Position numbers and translations under genes: made by a program | The notes under the pieces: generated by a model | Database searches by the model: none | The model's input: the letters and a program-made list of their open reading frames with translations, nothing else | What the model was told of the DNA's origin: nothing | NCBI GenBank assembly: GCA_022702545.1 | Contig: JAHRBC010000001.1 | Span: 5,208,001 to 5,272,000 of the forward strand | Source of the DNA: Phycomyces nitens | Lineage: Eukaryota > Mucoromycota > Mucoromycetes > Mucorales > Phycomycetaceae | Direction of reading: 5' to 3' | Length of the DNA stretch: 64,000 nucleotides | Shown here: positions 1 through 10,568 of the stretch, piece by piece | Layout of the letters: every line of letters starts with the position of its first letter | How positions within the stretch are numbered: the stretch's first letter is position 1

Positions 1-381
1 GCCTATCTTGCCAAGTCAATTACCAGAATCCCATCAAAGCTCAACAGCGAGCGTAGGCAACGAGAAATCAGGCAAAAGAGCCACATTAAAGATCCCAACC
101 AATAACCATGGACTCCAGAATCTAATGTTTTACCAGGCAAGTAAACTATCATTAGTAAAATATCAAGAGAAAATATATCGTATTTATTCTTTATTTGATT
201 TATGATGTAGGATTCTGATCTGAATACCTGTGTAGAAGAATTTTGCAAGCAGTATGGAATGGAGGACCAAGTGAAGGATTTGCTCGAGCAGGTTGAAGAG
301 CCATTTACGAAATGGAAAACCAACATCATCATGAACAGGCGCAACAAATCCAATAAAAAGGGGAAGAAGGCCAAGGTCTAG
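1..381 (+). CDS. 3' end of an unrecognised protein with a basic tail
   Basis: Two exons are visible and the gene begins before the window. The frame entering from the left ends at 136. A GC-AG intron runs from 137 (GCAAGT) to 210 (TAG), and the last exon is 211-381, ending in TAG. The nearby GT donor at 141 would put a stop two codons into the next exon, so the GC donor is preferred. The last exon encodes an acidic, probably helical segment (CVEEFCKQYGMEDQVKDLLE), then KWKTNIIMNRRN and a lysine-rich end (NKKGKKAKV). I do not recognise the family. The basic C-terminus could bind RNA or act as a nuclear signal, but that is a guess. Confidence 0.6.
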
Positions 382-1392
382 CTCTGTTTCTTTTTCTTTT
401 TTCTTTTCATAAATCCCATCACAACCTATCAATATTTTTTAGCAGAATCAAACGAAACAATTTTTTGCGATATTCTTATAAAGAGCAACCCAAAATGAAA
501 AAATTGAATAGTTTAAAGGAACCATTATAATATCACTAGAAATGTTTTGAAAAAGGTATGGAATCCGATCCCTTTCAAAGTGTATGGTTTGTTTTAACAG
601 TTGGCTAACAAATCGATTATACAATATAATACAATACAATACAGACTGTTAGTCGGTAGGTGATTAGCAATAAACTTGACAACCCTTGGTTTAGATGTAA
701 AGAAACAAGGTATAACTATTCTCATTGTAAAATACCACATTCTTTCAAAACTCCAATTTCTTTAACCTTTTTATGCCAAATGTTTCATTCAATAAACGTA
801 TCAATGCTTTCTATATCGTTACTTTTTAATAATAATAAAAAACAATTGTGTTGGTCAATGTATGCGGTAAGTTGCTTCAAGGACTCTGATATTTGAAGAT
901 TCGTTTTAATATCCCTCCCTCTTTTGATTCTATTGTATATTGCTTGTATATATGTGATCAATTTATAAGAGTTCCATCGATAACAAGACCTCTCTATAAC
1001 CCCAAAAACTCCCTTTTTTTTTTCTCGACTATACTTTGTTGTTCTGTAGAGACATGTTGTGATTTGAATGATAAAGCGTTGTAAAGAAATGTATTATCTA
1101 CACTCTATTTTGTCGTGTTGTAATTAATCTCTACGATTTATTTGTAAAACTCTGTAGTTTTCCATGGAATATGTCAAAACTACAAACTTCCCAACCTATC
1201 TTGATCATAATTAAGAAAACAGGCAATAAATTGGATTGATATATATATATCTATAACATGTAATCCATCTAATTTATTTATTTCGTTTCTATATGTTATT
1301 AATATCAAACTCTTATTTGATTCGTACACTACTGGAAAATATGGGTTATATTGAATATAATATCCATATATTGTATAGGTGAATATATTTAT
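382..1392. other. intergenic, between convergent genes
   Basis: About 1 kb of AT-rich sequence between the 3' ends of the + strand gene on the left and the PPPDE-thioredoxin-PUL gene on the right. It contains short AT runs (for example near 1240-1260) and only chance-like short frames. No conserved coding or RNA feature was seen. Confidence 0.6.
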
Positions 1393-3920
1393 CTAGGATT
1401 GAATGCTTTGTGAAATCATGTTTCTGATATCCTTTGCCAAACCGAGTATCTTGTCCGACTTGATATCTTTTTTGCTGTCCAATATAGACTCGATATCCAA
1501 TGCAGACAAGAGATGTGGGAGAGAAGCATCCACAGGAACCAAGAACAAAAAGTTGGAGATTGCGGCCAAAGAGCGAAGTACTTTTGAATGCCACAAAAAT
1601 GGGTTATTGAACAGTTGAAATTGAAACAATTGTCTCTCAATATTACTTACCAATCTCTTCGTCTGATTCTTTTGATAGTGCATCCGTGAGAGCACTTACA
1701 ATCTCTACCTGCCAGTCATCGTCCTCTTGATCTGCAGTTCCTGTAGGCTCGCCATCATTCTCTTCTTTTTGTAGACGTTGAGTGGCAATCACTGTAGAGC
1801 AATTGAAGGCAAGGGATGCGGCTGTCTGGCGTACTAGGTTATCTTGGGACAAAAGTGTAGCGATCAGTAATTGGGTAAGAGATCCACGATGAGAAGAAGG
1901 AAGGTGAGATGTGAATTGAGAGGTCACCAAGGTATGGCTGGCGAACAAGTTTGACGCCTAATTTCCAATGAATAATGCGATTAGTTTATGGTTTCCTTGG
2001 ATATTTAGCCTACCAATCGAAGAATCATGAGAAGTGTTGCCTTTGGGACATTTTCTTGCTGGTATCCCATATCAAGGATTCGTACCAGTTGGGAGCCTAT
2101 CAAAAGATAAAAGATAAATGGATACATGGATACATGCCAATTTACTGGTAAACATGGAAAACTTACAATCAGATTCATAAAATGATATAACATTTGGAAG
2201 GACCATAAGACAGCGTGAGATGTCGAGAACTGGGAATACTTGGTTTATTGGCAGACGATCGAGCAGAGTTTCTAATAGATTAATGATCCTCATGTGAGTA
2301 CTTTCTTACTAACCAGTGCCTTTTTTTTCTTCGTCTAAATAAACCGCAACTATCCCTTACCAACGGTGGACTTCCAGTCAGAAAGTACCAAATCTACCTT
2401 TTGGCCAGGTTTTTCCATCAAGGCCTTGGCATTTTGGAGAGCTGTGTTCTGGGATGGGCTCAGCTGTAAACCAGATTGGGTAATAAATTCATCGAGTTTC
2501 TTAAACACAATGGAAGTATTGGATGATTGGGTGTACAATATAGGTTTTTTGGGATTATCGATTGCTGCACGCAATTGGATCTTTCGATGAGGATGGGCTT
2601 AAGGATATGGAATCAATAATTGTTCACGGTATAAACAGAATATATAACAATAATATACGTACGAGGATAAGCAGTGAAAATCAATAGCTCAACTGAACTC
2701 TTGAGCTCTGCATAATCTGCTCCCTTGAACTCAAAAAACTGACAATATATATTAGTAACCTTTTTCTTTTTCTTCTTTTCTTTTGAGGGATCATATAAAT
2801 TACATACCTTTTTTCCTTTGTGGAAAAGCATAAAAGTTGGAGTGGAGCGAATTCCATAGACTGCACCTGCGTCATAGGCAACCGAAGTATCGACAATTAC
2901 ACCCACTACCTTTAATGACCGTCCAGCCGGATTCTTTTCTTCTATCAAACGTTCAAAATCTGGCTTTATCATACGACATGGAGGACATGTAGCAGAAGTG
3001 AAAAATACAACGACTGCATCATATGATTTGATCCATTTTTCAAGAGTAGACAAGTTATTGGCAATCTGGACAGGTTCAGGTCGAGGAGTTGCTGCAGAAA
3101 GGGCAGCAGAAGAAACACCTTGTAAAAGAGCCATTGTTTCTGCAGATGGCATCACAGGAGCAGACGACGAAGAGGAAGAGGAAGGTGCTGCAATTGAGGG
3201 TGCAGTAGGGCCAGAAATCAACTGTGATTTTCCAAACATACCCTCAATCATGGGTAACAAAGACTTTCCAAAGGGACTTGAGAGAACGACAATATAAGCT
3301 TTGAAGGATACTTTGAGTTTTCTTGATTAAAAAAAAACTTACGTCTGTAGGAACTCCTTTGGTAAATCAATGATGTGACTAGGAATGCTTTGCCCTGTCA
3401 GGAACTGGCAGAGATCATTCGAAAAGGTGTTGCAATTAAAGTCAAGTAGATGGTATTTTTCGGCCCTGATAAAGATGTACACATCATCAATATCTACCGA
3501 TATCGTAATATCACGCTTTGCTTACGTAAACACAGATCGCTGACTATTTACGTATTCAACCAGTACTTCGAGAGGCAGATAAGTTTCACCCATATCAAAT
3601 ATCTGTAAAGGTTTCCCATGGTGAGTTGTACCTTGGAAATAAATTATATTAAAACGTAAATTCCATATTCTGATAACTAATATGTTGCCAAGAAGCATAC
3701 CAGGGGATGCAGTAAGGATTCCTTGGCCATAATAGAATTCTTGGTCATAAACAACAACTGAAGTATGCCAGATGCCATCTATTATATGATTTAGTAATCT
3801 TTGATCGTTTGAAATCAAAGCTTAATTACCAATTTGCTTTCCAGTCAGAGCCATGGACATTTGGCGTGCCATGCCCTGAGACAGATCATAAAGGTACAAC
3901 TTTACTGGTTCGCCTGACAT
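1393..3920 (-). CDS. PPPDE peptidase-thioredoxin-PUL domain protein (DESI1-like)
   Basis: Probable cytosolic or nuclear thiol isopeptidase of the ubiquitin/SUMO system fused to a redox domain and a PUL domain. The N-terminus reads [20 protein letters not shown] from the ATG at 3920. A DESI-type PPPDE fold follows, with catalytic His in GIWHTSVV and catalytic Cys in [11 protein letters not shown] low-complexity Ala/Ser/Pro linker comes next, then a thioredoxin domain with the active site [10 protein letters not shown] near 2960-2980 and the cis-Pro segment RSTPTF. The rest (about 1400-2600) is a PUL-like all-helical domain, including [11 protein letters not shown]; this domain binds Cdc48/p97 in PLAA/Doa1. 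There are at least eight introns of about 50-100 bp. PPPDE-Trx-PUL fusions are known in fungi. Small-exon boundaries were inferred by eye, so some may be off. The upstream region contains a perfect TGACGTCA site. Confidence 0.85.
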
Positions 3921-4004
3921 TCTTACAAGTTTTCTCAACCTAATAAAAGAAACCAATTCCAATAACCTCTTTACTCTCTTTGAACCATTTTATGTGCGTC
4001 CCCA

Positions 4005-4012
4005 TGACGTCA
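4005..4012. promoter_or_regulatory. CRE/ATF-type TGACGTCA palindrome
   Basis: A perfect 8-bp TGACGTCA palindrome, followed by a TGACGC half-site about 20 bp later. It lies 85 bp upstream of the ATG of the minus-strand PPPDE-thioredoxin gene. It is the usual bZIP (ATF/CREB) target; use here is inferred from sequence and position only. Confidence 0.4.
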
Positions 4013-4168
4013 AACTTCGACCGTGACGCAAAATGTGATATATTACCAAGCACCCCCCCTTAATGCACCTTTTATCACGTTCTTTTCAAACATTCTTATT
4101 CTTGCCTCAATTCATTTTATAGGAATCAATGTATAAAAAAAAGATAGAAATGACTCTATATTATTTTT

Positions 4169-4821
4169 TTAAGCAGTGCGGGCGTTGCGGGCCAACTGGC
4201 GAGCATTGAGACGGACAACCTTCTTGTCGTTAGCCTTGGGGACAACCTCATCCTTCTCGGTGAGGATGACCTCAATGTGGGATGGGGAGGTCATGTAGGG
4301 GTTGATTCTACCGTGGGCACGGAAAGTTCTGCGACGGTGCTTGGGGGCCTGGTTGACAATGACGCTGGAGATGTAAAGCTCCTCAACGTTCAAACCCTTG
4401 GACTCGGCGTTGGACTCGGCGTTCTTCAAGAGGTCAGTGACGAACTTGATGGACTTGACGGGCCAGCGGGCCTGGGTGGTACCGAACTCCTTGGCCTGAG
4501 CAGTGCGACCAACACCACCGTTGAAACGACGGAAAGGAATGGCCTGTCTGTGCTCATTGACGTTGTTCAAGTAGCTGTAAGCCTTGGAGAGCTTCAAACC
4601 CTGAACAGCAACGGCAACCTCGTGGGTGTTCTTGAACTATATATATATATATATATATAATATGCATATTCATTAGGATCCGGGGGAAAAAAATCTATTT
4701 GCTTTCAATCCAAAGCAGGTTAAATTGTGAGAATCAATATACGTACGTGAACACGGAGGTAAGAGCCTCTGGACTTGGCAGCCTTGGCGGAGTTGACAGG
4801 TGTAGCAGCGTATCTGACCAT
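4169..4821 (-). CDS. rpl17: 60S ribosomal protein uL22 (RPL17)
   Basis: Ribosomal protein uL22 of the large cytosolic subunit, which lines the peptide exit tunnel. Exon 1 is 4747-4821 and encodes [20 protein letters not shown] plus five residues. Exon 2 is 4169-4636. The predicted length is 180 aa, normal for eukaryotic L17. Hallmarks are [17 protein letters not shown], the ARWPVKSI segment and the [18 protein letters not shown] loop. Codons are strongly biased to C-ending forms (AAC, GTC, GAC), as expected of a highly expressed gene. The single intron (4637-4746) ends in a long (AT)n run touching the 3' splice site, so it lacks a normal pyrimidine tract. Confidence 0.97.
4638..4660. repeat. 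(AT)n microsatellite in the RPL17 intron
   Basis: About eleven AT dinucleotides immediately upstream (minus-strand sense) of the RPL17 3' splice site. They occupy the place of the polypyrimidine tract. Confidence 0.9.
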
Positions 4822-4955
4822 GGTAGATCAAGTCTGATGTTTAAAATACGAGGGTCATTTGAATTGATGTAAAATGTGGATTGTAAAGAGCAAAAAGTTG
4901 ATCGTGAATAATTGTCGAAATCGAATGTAATAAAAAAAATAGAGAGAAATGTAAG

Positions 4956-5247
4956 TTAGTGTTTGTGTCCACAATGTTGAATTAAAGAGCGTAAAAATTG
5001 ATCATCCAAATCATCCATTCCAATGGTCTTTGCATCAATGTTGGTAGAAGGATAGACGTCTTGGATGATGGCTCCTGTTCTATGAACAGGCTGGAGCCGT
5101 ACCTTTGGATATAGCTGCTGTCGAAGAGAGGAGGAATTACACCATTGTTGGTGTGGTGGGTCTTTTTTGCCAAGGATGCCCAAATCAAGCAACCGCCTAA
5201 ATAATTTGACCGGACTGATGATTTGTCCGGTGTACATTTGTCCGGAC
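4956..5247 (-). CDS. unrecognised small protein or terminal exon
   Basis: An open frame of about 93-96 codons ends at the stop at 4956. It either starts at the ATG at 5237 or follows a splice acceptor (TTATAG) just upstream of 5247. The composition looks like protein: LFRRLLDLGILGKKDPPHQQ, then a PKVRLQPVHRTGAIIQDVYPS segment and an acidic MDDLDDQFLRSLIQ stretch, ending in HCGHKH. I recognise no family. It ends only 135 bp upstream of the RPL17 start on the same strand, which is tight for a ribosomal promoter. It could instead be part of the gene suggested by the coding-like run at 5407-5709, but I could not join them with convincing splice sites. Confidence 0.3.
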
Positions 5248-5406
5248 TATAATTTCAAAAATTCAAACAAATGAATATGCCATTTCTTGAGCTTTTTTTG
5301 GATCTCAAGCCAAAGCTTAAATTCTTGGATCATGATGTTTTAAGAGTATAAAGAGAAGCGAATGGCTACAATTACTGTAGTATGGACCCTTTACAATTAT
5401 TATCTT

Positions 5407-5709
5407 TTAAAAGAGAGTATAGGAACAATGATGATGTAGTATATAATTTATGATAGCATCGACAAGAGCCTTTTTGGATGGTCTCTTATTTGGTTCTAAT
5501 AAGGCTTGGGCTATTTTCTTACGAGATAATAACCGCATATCAAATACATGGTAAAAGGCGTTGGTCCTTTGGAATTTTGCTTTTATTCACATCAATTATT
5601 TTATGGTTCTTCCCTATTGATTCTTTCTTTCTTTTTCTTTACGGAATTGTTGTATGAAATGTACCAAATTATTATTTAACACGCCACTTTCCAAACACAC
5701 AAAGCAAAA
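5407..5709 (-). CDS. coding-like run without a recognised family
   Basis: Two segments keep one frame if spliced. Exon A (5643-5709) follows a TACAG acceptor and encodes FCFVCLESGVLNNNLVHFIQ. Exon B (5407-5579) encodes a KFQRTNAFYHVFDMRLLSRK segment, then KKIAQALLEPNKRPSKKALV and a stop at 5407. The donor is GTAAAG; the acceptor is a weak AAAAG. Neither exon contains a clear start, and the upstream part was not found. The composition differs from the AT-rich spacer. This may be the end of a small gene, a decayed gene, or chance. Confidence 0.25.
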
Positions 5710-7023
5710 CTGTATTGGGTTGATAGGTTATACCAGACCAAAAAAAAACAGGATTCTCAACAGATCATGGTGTGTTTTTGTGTGGTAGCCTGCTAGCCTG
5801 CTAGCCTATTTTTTCTTATGCTTTAAAAGATGTAATATTACTAATATTAAATGAATGATGGTGACACCTGAGGTGACCAAACACATCGTAACATTGAATC
5901 TCTTTACAATGATCAAGATATGAGTACTTTTTTATTGTACAACCACTATATGTAGTGATGACATTTGGAGTATGAAACTATGCAATGTATTGAATTGCAA
6001 AGACATGCTGAAAGGGTATTTATAGGGAATTGACCAATTAAAACTGGTATTTAATTTCACTTGGCGCAAATCTTCATTGTTGCTACAGGTTTGATTGGAT
6101 TTTATTACCGACTTTGCGGAGAACTATGGACACAATAAGTGTCTTTTTTTTCATTTCTGCAGTCTCTTTTGATTAATAAAATATTAAATATTCAATAATT
6201 GTGTTTATTGACTATCCTAATTTCTCTCGGATACCAAGAGTAATAATGCTGGTAAAGGGCTGTAAATACAGGTATTAATAGCACTCCTTTCATTTAATTT
6301 TAACTTGTACACTTTTTGGCGGCAGATGAATTATTCCTTTCATATTTCATCTACCGGTCCACGTTTGTCTGTCCGACAATGGTTTAATCACCGCTCTTGT
6401 GTTCAGCAAAAGTTGCCTCCAAAGAATAGACGGTAGAACAATCGACCGTCATAAAGACAATAGAATTCTTGGTAATTATCAGGCTTTATAGATCCAATTA
6501 GATTCTGCTGCGAAATATAATCTAATGGGTCCTCTGGTACGTAAACAAGTAGCCGATATTTCCCAGAGATATAAGTTTGAGTCCTCTGTAAAAGGACCCC
6601 TATTCATTTGACAAGTGTTTGGATTTTTGTTTTGCAGCCAGCTGGATCCAATAAAGGCTGAAACAATACCAAAAAAAATAGCTATTATGGACTTGTGTTT
6701 CTATATATTCTTACCCGCCGTGGGCATATCGTTTTGTTGCGGAGAATTGATAGAGGAAAGGATCCAATCATAAAGTAAATCTGGCCTTAACCAATCCTCT
6801 CTGGCTAAGAGTCCTTGGAGAAAAATTCTTTTTTTTTTTTTGCAAAAATCCGTTAGCCTACAAAATTCCAACTCTCCCGAGAATACCATGTCTTTCTTTG
6901 CTTTAAACTCGCCCGCTTGTTTTTACAGCACTTTAACTCGCTCTCCCTTTGGGAGCAAGCCTCAAGCAATAACAATAATCAACAACAACAACATAAACAA
7001 CAACAACAATATCTTATTACAGT
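5710..7023. other. intergenic upstream of the purine permease
   Basis: About 1.3 kb, AT-rich, with tandem GCCTGCTA copies near 5790 and a CACCT-G-AGGTG palindrome near 5865. The last 45 bp before the permease ATG are a CAA-rich leader. No further gene was supported. Confidence 0.5.
6979..7012 (+). repeat. CAA-rich 5' leader of the permease
   Basis: Runs of CAA triplets end about 12 bp before the permease ATG. Unstructured CAA leaders are typical of efficiently scanned 5' UTRs; the effect here is inferred. A similar (CAA)n run occurs downstream of the same gene at 9213-9233. Confidence 0.7.
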
Positions 7024-9036
7024 ATGGGGTGGACTGACAGAATTAACAACGCTGTTGCACACTCTTTCTTTGGCCGGTATTTCCAGCTCGAGGGCTCTGG
7101 CGCTAGACGTGAGCGTAAAGGAACCAGATTCCTTACAGAGATCCGTGCAGGATTTACTGTATTCTTTGCAATGGTAACAATTATAATTGGTGTTGTATGT
7201 ACAGATATTAATTTGGGGATCTGTCTAGGCCTATATTATCTCTGTAAACTCTTCAATTATCAGTGAGAGTGGTGGTCCTTGTGTTTGCAATGGTACCCCA
7301 ACAGACCCTACCTGTGACAATGATGACGACTATATGAGCTGTGTCTATGAAGTTAAATTGGACATGATTATGGGCACAACTGTAGCTGCCATGATTGCCA
7401 GTACTTTGATCGGCGTATTTGCCAATTTGCCTCTTGGAATGGCTCCTGGGTAAAACATCTTTAAATATTTATTTATTATTATTTTACAAATTCACTAATA
7501 TTTCTGTGGCTACTTAGTATGGGTCTTAATGCTTATTTTACATATACTGTCGTTGGCTACCATGGCTCTGGAAAGGTTCCCTATGAAACTGCCTTGGCTG
7601 CCGTCTTCATTGAAGGCTTCATCTTCTTGTTTCTATCCATCTTTGGTGTCCGTCAATGGCTTGCTCGTGTGATTCCAATGAGTATCAAGGTAGCCATGGG
7701 CTGTGGAATTGGTCTTTATCTTTGTTTTATTGGACTTCAGTCCTCGGCTGGTATTGGTCTCATTGGTCTCGATTATTCCACTCTTGTCACCTTGGGTGCC
7801 TGTCCAAAGGAGGCCCTGGACGAACATGGAGTTTGTCTCTGGGGACGAATGACAAACCCAACAACATATATGGGTAAGACAGATAGAAGAGCTTTATTAG
7901 CCAGCCAATTGATCATTCTTACATTTGTCTCTAGGTATCATTGGATTGGTAATCATGTCTGTCTTGTTGCTGTATCGTGTCCGTGGCGCAATCTTGATTG
8001 CCATTGCCTTTATTGCAATCACATCATGGCCGCGTGTTAGTCAGATAACATACTTCCCTTACACCGTCCAAGGCGACAACCAATTCAACTTTTTCAAAAA
8101 GGTTGTTACTGTTCACCCAATGAAACATATCCTTGGAAAATTCGACTTTAGCTTTGACAATAAGGATATCTGGATTGCCTTGATCACCTTCTTGGTAAGT
8201 CTTGCAATTTTTTTTAAAAAAACAACAACAACAGGTCAATTGAACGTGTTCTTTAGTATGTCGACATTCTCGATACCACCGGTACCATGTACTCAATGGC
8301 TCGCTATGGTGGATTCACTGACAAGGCTGGAGACTTTGAGCACTCTACCTGGGCATTTATCTGCGATGCTTGCTGCGTGACTATTGGCTCTTGCTTTGGT
8401 TCATCCCCCTGCACTGCCTTTGTTGAATCCGGTGCTGGTATTGCCGAGGGTGGTAGAACGGGTATCACTGCCATTACTGTCGCATTTGGCTTCTTTATTT
8501 CAATCTTCTTTGCCCCGATCTTTGCCAGTTTCCCACCCTGGGCCACTGGTCCTGCACTCATTGTGGTTGGCTCAATGATGACCTCTAGTATCCGTAACAT
8601 CAATTGGGACTACCCTGGAGATGCAATTCCAGCCTTTATTACTCTTGCCGTCATGCCTCTTACTTACTCTGTTGCCTATGGTATCATTGGCGGTATTTTG
8701 AGCTACATTGTCATCAACGGCTTTGTTTACATTGTTGACCGTCTTTCGGGTGGCCGTATCAAGCCTGACTACTCTGCCCGTGAAGACTGGTGGACTGCAG
8801 CCTTTAGTCGATCATTTGTACCTCTCTGGATCCGTTTCCTGATTGCCAAGGCCAAGGGAAGAGAATTCGACTGGCACCAGGATGAATTTCCTGAAGACGA
8901 AGATACTCCCAAGACCGAGCACAATAGTGTTGAAATTGTTACAGATGCTGACACCTTGGGATCATCCAACGATTTGGGTAGTCGCCAACACCATCGACGC
9001 CACTCTACCGAGAAGGGTGTATTTATAGATTTATAG
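7024..9036 (+). CDS. AzgA-like purine (adenine/guanine/hypoxanthine) permease
   Basis: Proton-linked plasma-membrane purine transporter of the NAT/AzgA superfamily. The exons are 7024-7173, 7229-7449, 7518-7873, 7935-8194 and 8257-9036, all phase-consistent, giving about 588 aa, normal for fungal AzgA. The N-terminus has an RFLTEIRAGFTVFFAM helix. The AzgA-type segment GMGLNAYFTYTVVGYHGSGK follows, then IPMSIKVAMGCGIGLYLCFIG and the substrate-region stretch SCFGSSPCTAFVESGAGI. Multiple hydrophobic helices run to about residue 480, ahead of an acidic/His-rich cytosolic tail. A Cys-rich extracellular loop (PCVCNGTPTDPTCDNDDDY) lies after the first helices. Confidence 0.93.
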
Positions 9037-9426
9037 ATGTGTAGGTTTATTTTATAAATGTATATATGTATGTATGTATATTAAAGAACACCCACTTGTT
9101 TTCACCATTATTATTTTTGTAATTAACTATTTTAATCTTTGGCTCGAATGCCTGACTTGTATAAAGAAATCTCTACTAGAATTTTAATCGAATCCAAAAC
9201 TAAATATACCATACAACAACAACAACAACAACAAAAAAGGGGTGCCCTTTCTCTCCAACATTCACCGCTACTAAAATGAACTGCAGATAACAAGGACTAA
9301 AAATATACAGGCGCCGTTGTTGTTTTTTTTTGTTTGTCAAAAGTATACATACATGAAAGTGTTGAGGTGATATTTTTCAATGAGATGTGACTCTGTTTTC
9401 TAAGGAAAAGTGTCATGATGACCATT

Positions 9427-9732
9427 CTACAAGTGCTTGCTCAAGCGGGCCAAGTGATAGTTGATGGTGTTTTGACGCTTGGCTTTCGAGACCTGTGTTT
9501 TTGTTTATAGAGTTTATTAGCAATGGTCTCCACTTTTGTGTGTGTGTGTGTGTGTGTGTTTGTTACTTACAGGCTTTGTCATACACTCTGACAATGCTTT
9601 TGCGGTTGCAATGCATCGCTTGTCATCTACTCCAGAAGTGGCCCAGCACTCAAAGAGAGAACCCATTTCGACGACACAGGGGCTCGATTCAAGAATCTTC
9701 TTAGGGCGGACCTTGAGTTGCTTCAATTTCAT
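9427..9732 (-). CDS. mrp10: mitochondrial small-subunit ribosomal protein mS37 (Mrp10/CHCHD1)
   Basis: A small CHCH protein of the mitoribosome, imported through the Mia40 relay. Exon 1 is 9571-9732 and exon 2 is 9427-9492, giving 75 aa. It starts MKLKQLKVRPKKILESSPC, matching the basic N-terminus of Mrp10. It carries twin CX9C pairs: C-VVEMGSLFE-C and C-IATAKALSE-C. The end INYHLARLSKHL is the characteristic Mrp10 tail. The ATG at 9732 is the only one that fits the family start. The intron contains a (GT)n microsatellite. Confidence 0.92.
9537..9560. repeat. (GT)n microsatellite in the mS37 intron
   Basis: About eleven GT dinucleotides inside the intron of the mS37 gene, reading as (AC)n in the sense direction. 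Confidence 0.9.
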
Positions 9733-9860
9733 TGTTGCTTTTGCTGCCAAGGGATATGAACCCTCGATGCAGAGGGCTTGTCAGGCGAATAAACAAAATA
9801 CAAGTCACATTATGTGACAAGGATATATAATTTCAACAGGCGCCCTCATTACATTTTATA

Positions 9861-9900
9861 TATAAATATATATAAATATATATAAATATATATAAATATA
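9861..9900. repeat. 10-bp tandem repeat (TATAAATATA x4)
   Basis: Four exact 10-bp units with degenerate AT-rich continuation on both sides (about 9850-9955). Confidence 0.95.
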
Positions 9901-10425
9901 TATATAAATATACATATATTCATTTTTCTAAATATAAATATAAATAATATATAAAGTCGATGGCCAGACAAGGAAACATAATCTGCCCTAGATCACCAGC
10001 CAAGATATGGATTTTGATGGGTATTACTTTTGGCACGGGTATCAAAACGCATTTTTTTTTGAACTTTTATTTTATTTTTACATGGGAACTCTAGAAAGAT
10101 CAATATCCATAAAACTAGCAATACAATCGTCTTTTTTAGAATTATTTTTATTCACAGAATTGTTCAGGTTGGCAACAGGCAATTAAGATCGACGGCGGAG
10201 TAATAATCTATAATTACAACCATAATAATCAGGGTATTCAAGAGTTGCTCTTTTTCTTCATTTTTAGGGCAGCCACCATGTGTAAAGAAGAATGGACTTC
10301 TTTGACTATGAACCAAATGACACCTACGGACAGGCAATAGGAGCAAAAGATTGGGATCAAAAGACAGAATAAACGTATTAATACAGAATCATATTGTCTG
10401 TTGCACACAACATGAATAGTCGTAG

Positions 10426-10434
10426 TATATAAAA
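10426..10434 (+). promoter_or_regulatory. TATA box of the secreted protein gene
   Basis: TATATAAAA 135 bp upstream of the ATG at 10569, followed by a CT-rich leader (CTTCCGCTCGCCC). It fits a strong RNA polymerase II core promoter. Confidence 0.5.
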
Positions 10435-10568
10435 TTGGGTGAATTAGCTCTCTACCTCAATTTGTACTACATTAGCCCTTCTATATAATTTTAACATTTA
10501 CCACAAACACTCGACTCTTGCCATCCTACCTTTTCTTCCGCTCGCCCTTCTTCCGCTTTCTTACTACC

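Larger units (their letters stand above)
9733..10568. other. divergent promoter region with a tandem repeat
   Basis: An 836-bp spacer between mS37 (-) and the secreted protein gene (+). It contains four perfect 10-bp TATAAATATA units at 9861-9900 in a longer AT tract, and a TATATAAAA box at 10426-10434, 135 bp before the next ATG. No gene was seen. Confidence 0.7.

Noticed and set aside
4277..4660. 127-codon + strand frame across RPL17
   Set aside because: Antisense shadow of a codon-biased ribosomal protein gene; Gly/Val/Leu-rich, low-information translation.
9841..9960. AT-rich tandem repeat as a replication origin or centromere-like element
   Set aside because: Only about 100 bp of simple repeat; sequence alone gives no support for such a role.
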